Source of the DNA: Rhyacichthys aspro
Taxonomy: Eukaryota; Chordata; Actinopteri; Gobiiformes; Rhyacichthyidae
Assembly (NCBI GenBank): GCA_036850595.1
Contig: CM072154.1
Coordinates: 10,423,330 to 10,487,329 of the forward strand
Reading direction: 5' to 3'
DNA length: 64,000 bases
Shown here: positions 37,619-50,123 of the stretch, one piece after another
Numbering within the stretch: the stretch's first letter is position 1
How the letters are laid out: every line of letters begins with the position of its first letter
The notes under the pieces: generated by a model
Databases searched by the model: none
What the model was told of the DNA's origin: nothing
Seen by the model: the letters and a program-made list of their open reading frames with translations, nothing else
Position numbers and translations under genes: made by a program

Positions 37619-40394
37619 CAAGCCTGGCAAGATGAAATTAGCTTTCTTTTCCAGGTGTATGCTAAAGGTATGGCTTTGTTAATAAAAATGCCAAGAGCTG
37701 GTAAGATCTGGAGTAAGCTTTTAGTGTATTTCGTGGTGACTACAATCTCCTAAACAACCTTTAGCCCTAAACACGTCTGTGTCCTTTTATGACTAAAATG
37801 ATGAGGTATAAACTCGACCTTGTGCGACAATTGATGTTTGTATTAAAACTATGCAGCGTAACAGAGACTGTCAGAGGTATCAACATTGGAACAACTCTGG
37901 CAGTGCTCGGTCATGAGGCGGTGATGTAAAAAATGTCACCTCACTCATTCACACATTTGAGATGCGTTTGATAACAGTGAATATAGAAATAGTAAGTCAA
38001 CTGTAATTTTCCAATAGCTAGAGACCAGCTTGTACACGTAAAAGCAATAGTACTGGATCAAATTGATGCTTTGATGAAAAATGTCAAAAGTGATGCCTTC
38101 CTGCAGCAGCAATCACACTTCTACGCTTGTGATGACAGAAACTGTGTCCCGCTGGGCTTTAACATATATACAGTCCCCAACTACACGTGCTAGCGACCTC
38201 ACAAAGACAACACAATATTGGCTGTCATAAACAAGTCCATACACATGCTTCATGCACGCATGCTTCACAATTTCCTGTTGCCAGAACATAATATAACAAA
38301 AACCTCTAAGAAAGCTTGGTCTTCTAATAACAGTGCCTCATCTCCAGGGAAAATTATGTTTCTGAGGTGACAACAACTGATAAACTGAAAGTGGGAAAAG
38401 GAAAGGCCTCATTTTATGTGAGTAAATAAGCAAGGGACGAAGCAATCAAACCAGCACAGTACAAGCTGTATACACAGTCAACGCACTGATGCTTAGACAA
38501 AAGTTATTACAAGAATGTCAAATAGTCTGAACCACATGGAAATATCACACCTTCTGTTTCTTCCCTCGGCATTCTTCAAAGTAGATCACAAAGATACGCG
38601 AATCAAAAAGTAGCTCACAGAAGGTTCAGGTGAGGGGCAAATTAACTCAAATTGTTTCAATTTCTCCCACTGGATTTGTGAGATTTAAATGTGGGGCAAG
38701 ATTGACAGGTAGAAGTGAGATACCAGCAAATTATAGCCAGCGGGAACTGCACTGCAAATGAGAACATAAAAGCACTTCAATCAAACCCACCCATACACCT
38801 GTAAGTACAGGTCGCCCCCTATATGTTTCTGGCTGGGGCTGATGGTTGAGAGTCAGCACACTATTAATGTCCTTATTATTAAAGTAAACACTGCCTTCAT
38901 CAAAGCCACATTAATATAGAAATACTCAACATGTGGTGGACCCATTAAAGCTGAGCATGTGCCATGTAATTAGGCATAAGCATGAGAAGGCACTAGAAAT
39001 AAGGAAAGGAAGGAGATAATATTTATAAAATAGAAGAAGATGCTATTAGATATTAAAAGGACAGCTAGAGAAAGTGTGGAAGTAGTTTGCAAAACTCACA
39101 TTTTTACAGTCAGTAGGTCATGCTAGGCCTAATAAGTAAGGCTTCTTGTGTTTGTGTTATTGGTGCATATTTGATCTAAAGTAGCCTCTTCTGTATAAGT
39201 GTTCCAAATAGGTTACGGCCTAGTTACTCCTCTGCTGCACCAATACTGCAATGTTTTCTTATTCAACATTGTGATTTGTTTGTATTCATTATTTCAATTA
39301 GGACGGGAGAAACATTTGCAGTCTAATAATTATGCAAAAGAAGAGTCAATCCTAAAAAATCTAAACTAAGTGTATTATTTATGTATTATGACAACTTTTG
39401 TGCGGTTTTGCAATTGCCCTAGAGGCCACTTGCAGTACAACAGTTAGGTCCATAAATGATTTTACACCATAATATTCTGTTTACTGGTAGTTTTCAGCAA
39501 TAAATGTGATGTCACTGCAGTGTAGCTCCTCAAATGTTTTTTTTTAATTTTATTTATTATTCAAAGGGGAAACAATGAGCAAACTATAGGCCATTAAAAC
39601 TTTTTAATGTATACCCCAGAGAGCATCTTCTCACAGAAAATAAACTGTAGCCTCTTTGATTCTTTTGATGATTGATAACAGCTCTAACAATTGATTAGAT
39701 GAAAGGTCGTTGTTAAGGTGATGGTGGCTTGGGAACAAAGACCACAGAGATCAATACAATATTTGAGAAGTTGCCCCGCAGCCCAATCTTATTCTGTCAC
39801 CACAAATGAAGAGAAAGAACATTGATGTTGTCTCTGAAGTTTCTCTCTGAGGTGTTTCCTTCCAAATTGTATAAATGTGAACAGCCTACCAGTCTACCAA
39901 ACTAAAAAGGCCCATTTAGGAGACTGATATCCTCCATGAGATCATCAACCTTTCACCTCTCACCCACTAAGTCCCCACCAACCCTGGGATCGTTAGAGCT
40001 CCTCATGCTGGACTCCACAATGAGATATGGGTAAGACAGACACCATCTTGATGACCCTTAACCCCTGGTGGCTGGTGAGGGAGGGAAGGAGGAAAAAAGA
40101 AGGATGAACTGTGAGGGACTGAGGTTATCCAATCAGCGCTTTGAAGAGAGACAGTAGAGATGAGTTGAGGGGGTTGGACTGTCTGACCTCATTCAGCATG
40201 GTTCGAAGAGAAGCACGCCAAAAGCCCAAAGCTGGACAAGAGTCGCCATGGTAACACCTCTCCCCTCGGGCACAAGATCAGCAGGGAATCAACCGAAAGT
40301 GTGCGTCAGTGTGAATATATGTGCATTGTGTGTGGGGGTCTAATTAAAAGATTATGTCATGGCTATTGTTTCTGGGAGAGTGTCACGTTAAGCC

Positions 40395-40412
40395 TTTTTT
40401 TTTTTTTTTTTT
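40395..40412. repeat. poly-T tract, 18 bp
   Basis: Uninterrupted run of T; no adjacent target duplication recognised. Confidence 0.9.
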
Positions 40413-41050
40413 GAAGGAGCTTGTTGCTGTTGTTCAGGGTTGGGTTTTTTTTCCCCAGTGGGAAAATGTGGTAACTTTAGCTCACCAAGCATTCCAGCAC
40501 AAACACCTTCTCAGACTGAAAACAGGAAATGTCAGGTCATGGCTCAAGTGAAGATTTATCAGCTTTTGGTAAACCCCCGCAATTGTGAACATGTGTTTTT
40601 GTTGGGGTTTTTTTCTACTTGAAATAAAGTAGGGTAGTTTCTGTTTGTGATTAAAAATAATGTAGTGTGTCTTTACTACTATATACTTATCGTTGACTTA
40701 GCATTGTGCACATATTTCAATTGCAAATCTAGTATGTGTTTTGTTCACAAAGTGGGCTCTTTTCCTTTCCATTTTTAAATCATGAAATTGCAAACTATTC
40801 ACTTTTCAGATAGTATTCAAAAATACTCACTTTTATCAAGTTTTATCTTGTATATCCCAACTCTTTTTATACTCATTCTTCCTGTTAGTAGGAATTTCTC
40901 TCAGCAGTATCAGACATGCATGTACACCATTTGCTGCACTGTCCCTGTCCCTGTTTATGCTCCATTCTGTCAAAAAAGCTGATTGTCTTCTAATGTCACA
41001 CACCAAACTGGGTAGGATGGGGGCAGGATTTCTCCTCTCTGTCCTATATA

Positions 41051-41557
41051 CAGTATTGTGCATTGTGTAATGCAGGTATTAAAAGTAAAGTGAACCATAA
41101 AGTATGTTTGTTTTTATTAGTTTACAAAATGCAAAGTGAAAGAACAGAAGACGAATTAAATCAAACCAATATTTGGTGTGACTTTTCCACAAAACAGCAA
41201 CTCTCAGACATAACCAGGACAAACAGGACTAGTAAATCTGAGTCTGGCCTGGTTCTAGCTGGGGTTACATGGTCTGGTTCAACCTACGTTCTTTCAAAAA
41301 ATTTGATGGTCTGGTTTAGTCCAGTTTGGCCTGGTTTTGTCTGGGATTGTCCAAATGTTTGAACAGAACCTGCCTAGATCCTTCAAAAACAGAGACTGTG
41401 TGTCTGTTTTGAGGAAAAGTCACACCAAATGACCAATTGATTTGATTTAGAATTGTCTTCTGTTTTTTCAATTTGCATTTGTGAACTAATAAAAATAAAC
41501 ATACCTTATAGTTTACTTTTCATATCCATACCTGCAGAAAACGTTTGCACAGTACTG
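41051..41557. mobile_element. Tc1/mariner MITE with ~160-bp inverted ends, 507 bp
   Basis: The left end CAGTATTGTGCA and right end TGCACAGTACTG are flanked on both sides by TA (41049-41050 and 41558-41559), the Tc1/mariner target. Inverted similarity continues inward for roughly 160 bp each way: both arms contain an ATTAGTTnACAAAnTGCAAA-type segment, an AACAGAAGA segment and a TTTGGTGTGACTTTTCC segment. This is the terminal sequence of a common fish Tc1 family. The core (about 41210-41390) is unrelated and carries four copies of a GGYCTGGTT motif. No transposase remains. Confidence 0.88.
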
Positions 41558-42239
41558 TACATGTGCTTAAACTAACAATCAATCAATGAACATTCAAAAA
41601 ATAAAGCAGCAGCAGTTAAAAACGAAATTACTTTGCTTTAAATAAACAGCACAACACACCAACAGATGGCATTTCTGTCATTTTATAAAGTAAGGCCTAG
41701 CCAGCACATATAATACTGTCTGCATATAAAACAAGCTAATGACATTTAGGCGTATCCGTTCTGTGTCAGAGCGGTAAACAAGGTCTTGATTCATTAGTCT
41801 GCTAATTAGAAAACACAGAGAAATGGAGTATGATCTTGTGTTATATGCATATTTATGGCATTCACAAGAGGCAGCACGATCAAACAAGAGCCTGTGTGTG
41901 ATAGAGACTGCATCCAGAGCATGCATTCTGACATGACAGAATCAAGCTTGTGGACCGACACATCAGAGATACTCATCAGTGGAAACATGTGTTCGCACCG
42001 GAGTGTCTTCCTTTATCCCTCAGACACAAAAACATCCATGCAAACACTCCCATCCTCCCGTCTGCTCGTAACTCAACGGGCCCAGGAAAGTGCTGTGTGC
42101 GCAGAATGGAGGAGCAGCCGGTCAAAGTAAGTTGAAAAAGAAGCTCGGAGACGGCGAGGGGTGCGTGTGTGCGACCATCGTGTTTGCGTGTAAGGCTGGC
42201 ACATTTTGTAGTCTATGAATCTTCACTAAAGCTCTTTAA

Positions 42240-42375
42240 AATTGCCCACCAATCTTGCGTCGGGATTTAATGCGCGCTCCTCTCCAGAAGGAATAGCCCG
42301 ACCAGTTAAAGTATGCTAATTCAGTGGCACTAAATACACTGCTTTAAATGTCAACCTTCCATTATTACGCCCGCC
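42240..42375. promoter_or_regulatory. candidate conserved non-coding block in upstream intron
   Basis: GGGATTTAATGCGCGC, GTATGCTAATTCAG and CATTATTACGCCCGCC in a short repeat-free stretch before the CA/poly-A region. TATGCTAAT is octamer/POU-like. Composition only. Confidence 0.25.
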
Positions 42376-42457
42376 TCAGGACCGCCGCAGAATCACAAAC
42401 ACACACACACTCGCACACTCCGACACACACAATGAGCCCTGCGAGAAAGGACACAAG

Positions 42458-42476
42458 AAAAAAAAAAAAAAAAAAA
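42458..42476. repeat. poly-A tract, 19 bp, next to CA-rich DNA
   Basis: Uninterrupted run of A. The 70 bp before it are rich in CACACA (about 42396-42430). Could be a retroposon tail, but no body is recognised. Confidence 0.9.
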
Positions 42477-45400
42477 GAATTATAGATCACAAGCACTTTA
42501 TAAAATCGATAACTGAACGAACAAAGGACATTTGCAACTAATGATTAAAGCGGCTTTTAAAACAGCAAGTGGAGAAGTGATTGAGAAAGGTTTAGACAAT
42601 GGAAGAGACAAATACACAATCAGTGTAGCTACAGCCTGCAAAGAGAAGCCTGACACTTCTCCCAAACCGACAGTGACAGCACCATTAATTCTATTAACCC
42701 TATTAGTATTCTAGCCTCATTGCCTCGCCGGGTCAATATACACCTCCATCACACTCCCATGCATCCGCTACTCTTATTTATGCAAAGGAAGGGGAGCAGC
42801 AGAGGGTAGAAGGCATTTATGGGTAAACACGTAGTTTACTCGGAGTGAGGAGAGTGTCGACCTCCAGACGGCGTGACATCATCTCATTCAAAACACAAGT
42901 AGATCTCTGGTTTTAGTACATGGACCTATGGAACAAATCTAGTTCTGATTGAATATAAGAGTAGAGTATAGTAGAGTGCTTATAAATCTGCTTTATACTC
43001 TGTGCATGCTTGGTTAGCCATGCTTAACCAAGAGTGTTGGGCATTTGCTTTAAATGAAATAATAATAAGGGTTAAAACAACCACAGGAAATACCTAACAG
43101 CGACTCCTGACCCAATTTACAAATCAAATGCTGTGCCTACACTATACTCTAAACTATGGACAAACATTTACTCACATAAAAAATCTAAGTTATTACAAAG
43201 TTGTGCTGCATTTTGATAGTATGATACCGACCAGATGATGAATGCCATGAACCTGAAAATGAAAAAGAGCAGTCTATTTAAGCAGGTTTCCATGACAACA
43301 AAATAGTGATTGACTCAAGCAGCGTCTACTGCATTTTATCTCAAACTTTCATTTACATTTCCAGAATGCCAGCTTGACCCAGGCTCCTTATTATAATAGC
43401 AATTCTGACTTCATCAAAAAATCTTCAGCTACATTTAATAAATGCACTAAACCTCTAATGACTGCGACAGTTGCTTCAATTCTGACATTTTGTAGTGACC
43501 CAAATACAATCTGCAGCAGCCTTTCCTTGCGTCCATTAATGGGAAACATTTATGTCTGGTAAAATATGCCATGAGCTCTATTATGTCAGTTTTACATCTG
43601 TGTAGCCTCATGTCGAGTAAAAAAACACTTTGCGGTGTATGACATCCTGCAGACAGCCCTCTTCTCGTCGTCTTGTTCCTTCTCTCGCGCATTCCCTCCT
43701 CCAGCTCAGGAGGATGCCAGCAGACAGTAGCGTACCAAGTATGTAGGACAGCGCCATTAGGGCATTAGTGCCGGTCAGCAGCCAGCAAGTTTGTGTGTGT
43801 GCGCGCTGTGAAGAAATTGGGGAACGTGCAACAACACCCCGAGGAGTGGGAGACGCAATCTAATGCTGAATTTGATTGGGAAATATTCTGAGCATCACAA
43901 AAAAAAATAAAAAATGACAGGACCCAGATGCTGCCTGTGACTTATCAGCTCCAGCACCTTGGGGTGTATTAATAAATATCTTTGCATCACTTTAGCTTGT
44001 CTGCATAGCATGTTGGCATGTTTTTTTATCAAACCAAGCACATAACCACAAGGATTTAACCAACTACCCCCACCTCTATTCTGTTCACACTCAGACAGGC
44101 TACACTCTAGCCTTGAGCTGCAGAGACTAAAAGTGTAAAGGCTTGTGACAGCTCTGCTCCATCCATACAGCACTGCTATCTCCGCTGCGTGTAGAGTCTG
44201 GCCTGACTGATTCATCCACACATTACCTGAGGGATTAGCTATTTCCTCTGTATAAATCTGCTTTTGTGAGGTAATGTCTAGTGGTAGCAGTGGAGGGTTT
44301 GGTTTCACTAAAAATGTTGAACCAAAAGGAAGAAAAAACACATTTGGATTTATGTTTAAGATAAAGGTACAGTGTCCATTTTGGATTCAAACTGTCAGTG
44401 AAAACAAAGCTGTAAGAACAAAATTAAAACCACTTTCTCCTTTGGCTTTTTTTTTCATGCACTGACCACAGACTCCGGCCAGACGGCTCCATGTTTGGGT
44501 ACCTCGGTCCAGATCCCCCTATAACTTTATGGCTTCCTGTTATCCCACAACTAGCTCTGGAAAAATTCTTCCTTCTTGCTTTTTTCTCTCTGCCTCACAG
44601 TCTTGTTCTTTATACTGTAACAACCACATAAATACTATGGCCAACACAGTCCCAGCCGCTTGTTTTCAGTCTTTGAATTCAAGAGAGCAGCATTAAAGAA
44701 TTGTGGGCAAAGTTCAATAATACATCTTTGTCCTCCACTCACTTGGACGCTACTTTCTTTGTTGAACATGAAACTTTGTGTCCATATGTGGGACGTGACT
44801 GTGCAGCGAAAGGAAAAAGCGAGGGAGGAGGAGGAGGAGGAGAAAGGGCTGCTGGGATGGTTAACAGTTTTTGGCAGGGAGGTGTTTTCTCTTGTTTTGG
44901 AGTAGGAGGGGGGCAGACAGTGGATACCCCCTTGAGACAGACACACACATGAAAATCATCTTCCGAGAGAAAAGAGGGAGTCACGCCGCATTCAAAATGA
45001 GATTTAACGTTTTGTGTTTCCTGTCAGATCTGCAAAGTTAGGTTCACTTTGACCTTGGTACAACAAGCCCCCGGTGCTTCACAAATCACATTAGGTTCGA
45101 AGTTAACAATTTGCTGGTTACAAATAGAAAAATGCCTTTTCTATTTAAATTCCTGCAATCCCTAGAGGATCATTTGTGTGTATCAAGAGTCCGGAGTGTT
45201 AATGCAGCGCCGCAGATGTCGCATGGCCCTTTATGTAGGTGTAAAACCAGTGGCGAGAGGGGGTTGCTTAAGGTCAGAGGTCACCAAATCCCTTCACATA
45301 AGCAGTCTCACGTGAAAGAGTGCCTTTAAGGGTCAAGAGGAAAAATAAATGAAGAACCTATAGTATCATAAACTATTTCCTCTTGGATAAAGTTAATCCC

Positions 45401-46287
45401 ACAGATTTAACCAACAGTGTGCCTTTAACCAGATTACCTTCAGTAATCGGCTCAACGCTGAAGTAAAGAATTGTTTGGTGTCTAGCCATGATAGTTGCAT
45501 GACACCAACCAATCCTGTGATTCGATATAAATTACAGTCTAATCTTACAGTATAGGGCCCAGACATCAGCAAAGCTAGGATCACCTACTGTAATCCATTG
45601 GGTGCAGCACAATAGGGGATCATAATCTCAATTCCTTACTTAGGCAAGGAGCTGGAGCTGAGCAGATGATGTGGGCGTGTGTGTCTCTGCGTGTACACAG
45701 GGGCAAATCGTTCATACATGCATAAGTGTTTCCAAGTCTCCTGGGTGTCTCCTGGTCTGTGCCCCTCCGCTGAGCACACCCCTCCAGACAGTGGAGGAGG
45801 CGGGGTAAGGGCTGGGTGTGTGGAATGTGGCGTCCTCCGGGCACCGACAGGGTTCAACAGAGGTTTGCAGGCGGCCACCGATAAGAAAAGTCTGGTGAAG
45901 CCTCCTGCCCCGAGCTCTCCTCACACGACCCCCCTCACGCACCTCATCTGTCAGTCTCACTCGGGTTTATTCTGCCTGTTACTTAATGCTTGAGTAATGC
46001 CAGCCAAGAGGCACATGACTGTAAATGGAGATTTTTGCCATATGAACGGCTTAGCATGGCTGCACATGTGCCAGTGAGTGTTTAGGATGTGAGGGATCCA
46101 AATGGCATGAATGGCAACATGGACTGATCAGATTAAAGAGGAGAGTGGGTAAAAAGTCCAAATGCTGTCAGATTAACTTTCAAAGTTGACTATGGTAAAA
46201 GGTATACACTATTTTTGGGGCTAAAACATGATTGAAATAGAAACCCACAAAGTCTGGTGTGTCTAATGTGTTCTGTTAACAGACCTA

Positions 46288-46820
46288 AGCCCCTTTCACA
46301 CATGCTTTCCCTGCAATGTTCCTGCATTTTACCGGCAGAAGTTTTCCATGTGTCTTTCTCTTCTCCAAAACCTTCTCATTGAAGTCACATTTAAACAGAA
46401 AAAGTGGCTAAGCTGCTCGCTGTTGCTTGTAGCACCCAGCACCTCAGTCATATCCGCCTCTTAAAGCTAGCTCAGCCTCCATTGTCCTCTTAATACTCCA
46501 TTAATGCTAAGGGAATGGGACTGTGCCAAAACAACTCCTCTGACACCATTATGTTATTCTTACCGGTCCTGTACGTCACATCCGGCTTTGCTCTACCTTC
46601 TTCTTCATGTTGACTTTGGCAGTTTAGTGCTTCTGATCGCATTACTGCCCCCAACAGGTTGTTTTTGGAACTGGAATTCTCAACGTTGCTGGGTGAAGTG
46701 TGAAAAGAGGTGACACGGTAAAGTTCCGGAAACAAGGTGCATGTGTGAACGGAGAAAACTACTGATGATGCTGGTAATGTGTTCCCGGTAATTTACTGGG
46801 AACCATGTGTGAAAGAGGCT
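46288..46820. mobile_element. DNA transposon remnant with inverted ends and CTA flanks, 533 bp
   Basis: Left AGCCCCTTTCACACATG and right CATGTGTGAAAGAGGCT are inverted copies with one mismatch in 17. Weaker inverted similarity continues inward; both ends have a TTACCGG block about 40-55 bp in. CTA lies directly outside both ends (46285-46287 and 46821-46823), suggesting a 3-bp target duplication as in PIF/Harbinger elements, although the superfamily is an inference. No transposase frame is visible. Confidence 0.65.
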
Positions 46821-49800
46821 CTAGTGTTGGATGGTGCCCAAGACATTCCAGAAATGGATTTAATGCCAATATGTGCAAAAATGTACTATAAATGAAATTA
46901 TTTGAATGATTTAAACTATTTAAATGATCTATATCATTTATAATCTGGTTTTAGTGAAATCTTATTACCTTTGTCTTCTTATTAGCATTTCTTTACACAT
47001 TAAACTCCCATTTTACGCTGAGGGTTAAAGGGTTAAAAAACTGTGGGAACTACTATGATGTACCATTAAACTTCATAAAACACAATCAGAACACACTTTG
47101 TAGAGTCCCTTGACTTTAAAACACTGTGAGTCATGATGTTTTGTGATGCTTTTTGCACGGGAATAAATGGGAGCTACTGAGCCCATTAGCTCAGAGTGCA
47201 GCGGTCTACACAGTCATTCCCATACCACCTGTTTGCAAGCACATGTGAGGGATCCAATGGTGTGATAAGTACGGAACCGAAAGAAAGATTTACAAGGAAA
47301 AGAAAGAACAATGTGAGTCAGCGCAGAGTCCCACTTGAGCAGTCGTGTGAAGGCCTGCTCTCCTCACTTCCTGCTTCAGAGTGAGGCCCTTCATAATCCA
47401 ATGACAATAATCCCCAATGAAGCCCCAGTAAAGCAGGCTGCTGTGGGGCGGAACTAACTGGCCGTGTGCCTCCCCCTCCACCTCTAAACCATCCGTCCAT
47501 CACTGATTGGGGGGTCCTGGAGGGATGCATGGGGAATAGGGGGTTTGAGAAGAGGGGGTTTCTGGGGAACAGGCCCAGCTGACACACCGCCCACAGCCAG
47601 CCGCCAGCCAGAGATCCCGTGTCTGTCTCCCTCCCCTCGCTCCTGTCCGTCCCGTGCCCACCTCGTCCCGGTCAGACCCCCCACTGGGAGCAGGGCTGCA
47701 GCTGCCTCACAGAAGTCCCCCCTCCCGGATGACTGAGAGGCTATGACCGCCAACTTGCCCTGCAACCCATCAGAGGGACAGAGCCACTCACATTTACACA
47801 TAAACAGACACCTAGACAGAGTGGGTGGATAGTGGAGTACATCTCGACGGGGGTCATCTATCGATCATCTTTTGGTTAAATCAATCAACGGCTTCATAAT
47901 GCACTCTGACTGCTGATTGGCCTCTGGAATCCATATGCTTATAATTTACGACCTTAATACTGCATTCCCCACTAGCCTTCTGTCCCTGTTATATCCCTAT
48001 GGTAACACATATTTCAAATTGATTAAAAATATTATAACAACATGTGACAAGCAGCATTGTCTGTCAGCTTCTGCAGTATATCTACGATTGTTAAGCTTCT
48101 TTATCGGAGTCTGTGACAACAATAACTTCATTAAGAGCTTATCTAGGCTTATTCTGGTATCACACAACACATTTGGCTATTCATTTCGATGCAATGTTGG
48201 CCATTGTCTGGACAAAGCCTTTTGCTGTGGCTCAAACTTACATAAACAGTGCTCATAGAGGAAGAGGAACCTCTAACGTTGTCATAAGACCTGAAGATTT
48301 AACACAGCAGACAGCAGGCAGTCACTAGCAAATAGGAATGAACTAATTAGATCTGATCAGTCTTTCTCATCTCTCTTTGATCTCCCAGAACCAGGAAGCA
48401 TGAAACATGATGAAAGGCACATGATGTCAGTGAAACGATATCATATTAAATTGTTAAAAGATCAAGAACTGTTGAAAATAGCCATGAATTCAATTGCATT
48501 TTATTCCTGCATTGTTAAAAGAGCTAATGATGCTAAAGTTGTTGTTTCCAAAACCTTTGTAGGCAGCACCCCTTATCGCAGTGTTTTATTTATATTTTCC
48601 TCCCTAAAAATACAAAAATTAAATAGGTTTGGTTATTTTAGTGGATTACATCACCGACATGTTAAACATATGCAAGAAATGTCTACCTCTTGCACAAGTT
48701 GGAGTAACAATACATTTCTGGACAGCTTCATTGGCGTTTGATTCTGACAAAATGTGGTTTATTTTCAATCTGTTTGCTGTTATATAAAAAGGGTATCCAG
48801 TGTCCAACATGATGAAACACAAACTTCAGATCCCTTCCCTGAGGCCATTTCAACTGCCATATGTAACTGATTGTGTGTTTAAAGGCTGCCCGTACAGTAT
48901 GGTTGTATCTACAGCCATAAGCCTGCACATGTTTAGATGCTTGCTCCTTGTTCTTGTGGCTCTGAGGTTCCAGCTTGTCGACAGATGAGAGCGGCGCTGC
49001 GAGGGGTCTCCCAGAGCCCTGACAGATCGGTGACAGAGTGCGCCTGAGGACTGAGGCCTCCACGTTAACTATACTTCGATAGTACTGCACCGTGTTGCCT
49101 TAACATACACTGGTTTGGTTTAATACGGCCCCGAAGTCCACATAAATCTCTTTGTCATATCAAGCCACAAAAATCTGCAAATTCAGACGAGAATGCTTGC
49201 AAGCAAACATACGCTCCCACAATAACTTTCAAGCTGTAAACGTCAAAGTAAGGCTGTCATTAGGCCTGACTGCTTGGCTGGAACGACAGGCAAACAGAGC
49301 TAACAACGCAGTTTAAAGCTACTCCATGTGTTCAGTAATGTGTGTTTTGATCAGAAGTTTATATAAAAATGACAGCAGGACAGTCTCCTAGCCAGAACAC
49401 AAGTTAAAGTGAAATCAAGTTGTTGAGCTCAGCGAGAGCTACAGGGAGCTTTGTGATTGGTCACAGCTGGCATACTTATTTAGTGAGGACACTTCCTTTC
49501 CAAAGGGCGGTGCAGAGAATAGACGGGGAGCGAGTGGCCAAATGGGCACCTCATTTGGCACCACTTATTTAAACAGGCTCATGCCGCAAGTGAAGCTGAG
49601 ACATCTTTATTTATGCAAAGCCAGAACACGGTTTTAGTGATGCTTCATTACTTTTTTCAACTAAACATTAAGAACAAGAGATTTAACAGTGATTCATTAT
49701 TCTTTACTACACACAAGGGTCAAAAGAACAGAACAGAGTGAAGTAAGTCTTAAACTAAAGTGACAGTGCATGAGGTTATAAAACGCGGTTTCCTCTTCCC

Positions 49801-50109
49801 AGGGGCTTCCACCAAATTCTGAAGTGGAACGCGCTGGACTGATGTTGACATGAATGGAGAGGGGAGACGTGTTTACTTTGAGGACCTGAGTATGTGCTGT
49901 CTAATCTGGTTCTTGTGGGAACCTGTAATGCCGCCTGATACCTGTTAAGAGTGCAGACACGCAGAGGCCTCTGTGCTTCGCCCGCAGCCATGCTCCCAAT
50001 GGCTCTTCTGGCAGAGGTATAATAAGTCATTATGAGTCACAGACAGTCTACCGTCTAAGCCATTACATTAAAGCTGTAAACACAGGATATAGCGGTTGTG
50101 GAGTAATAT

Positions 50110-50123
50110 GCACACACACACAC
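50110..50123. repeat. CA dinucleotide microsatellite
   Basis: Six to seven CA units running into a TATATC-rich segment to about 50150. Confidence 0.8.

Noticed and set aside
41063..41362. 99-codon open frame on the plus strand
   Set aside because: Lies wholly inside the Tc1 MITE, and the translation is unrelated to transposase.
43895..44341. 148-codon open frame on the minus strand
   Set aside because: No family resemblance; starts and ends in AT-rich intron without splice signals that would make it a plxna2 exon.
47484..47801. GC-rich 105-codon open frame on the minus strand
   Set aside because: Pro/Gly/Ser-rich translation with several overlapping frames on both strands; no homology recognised.
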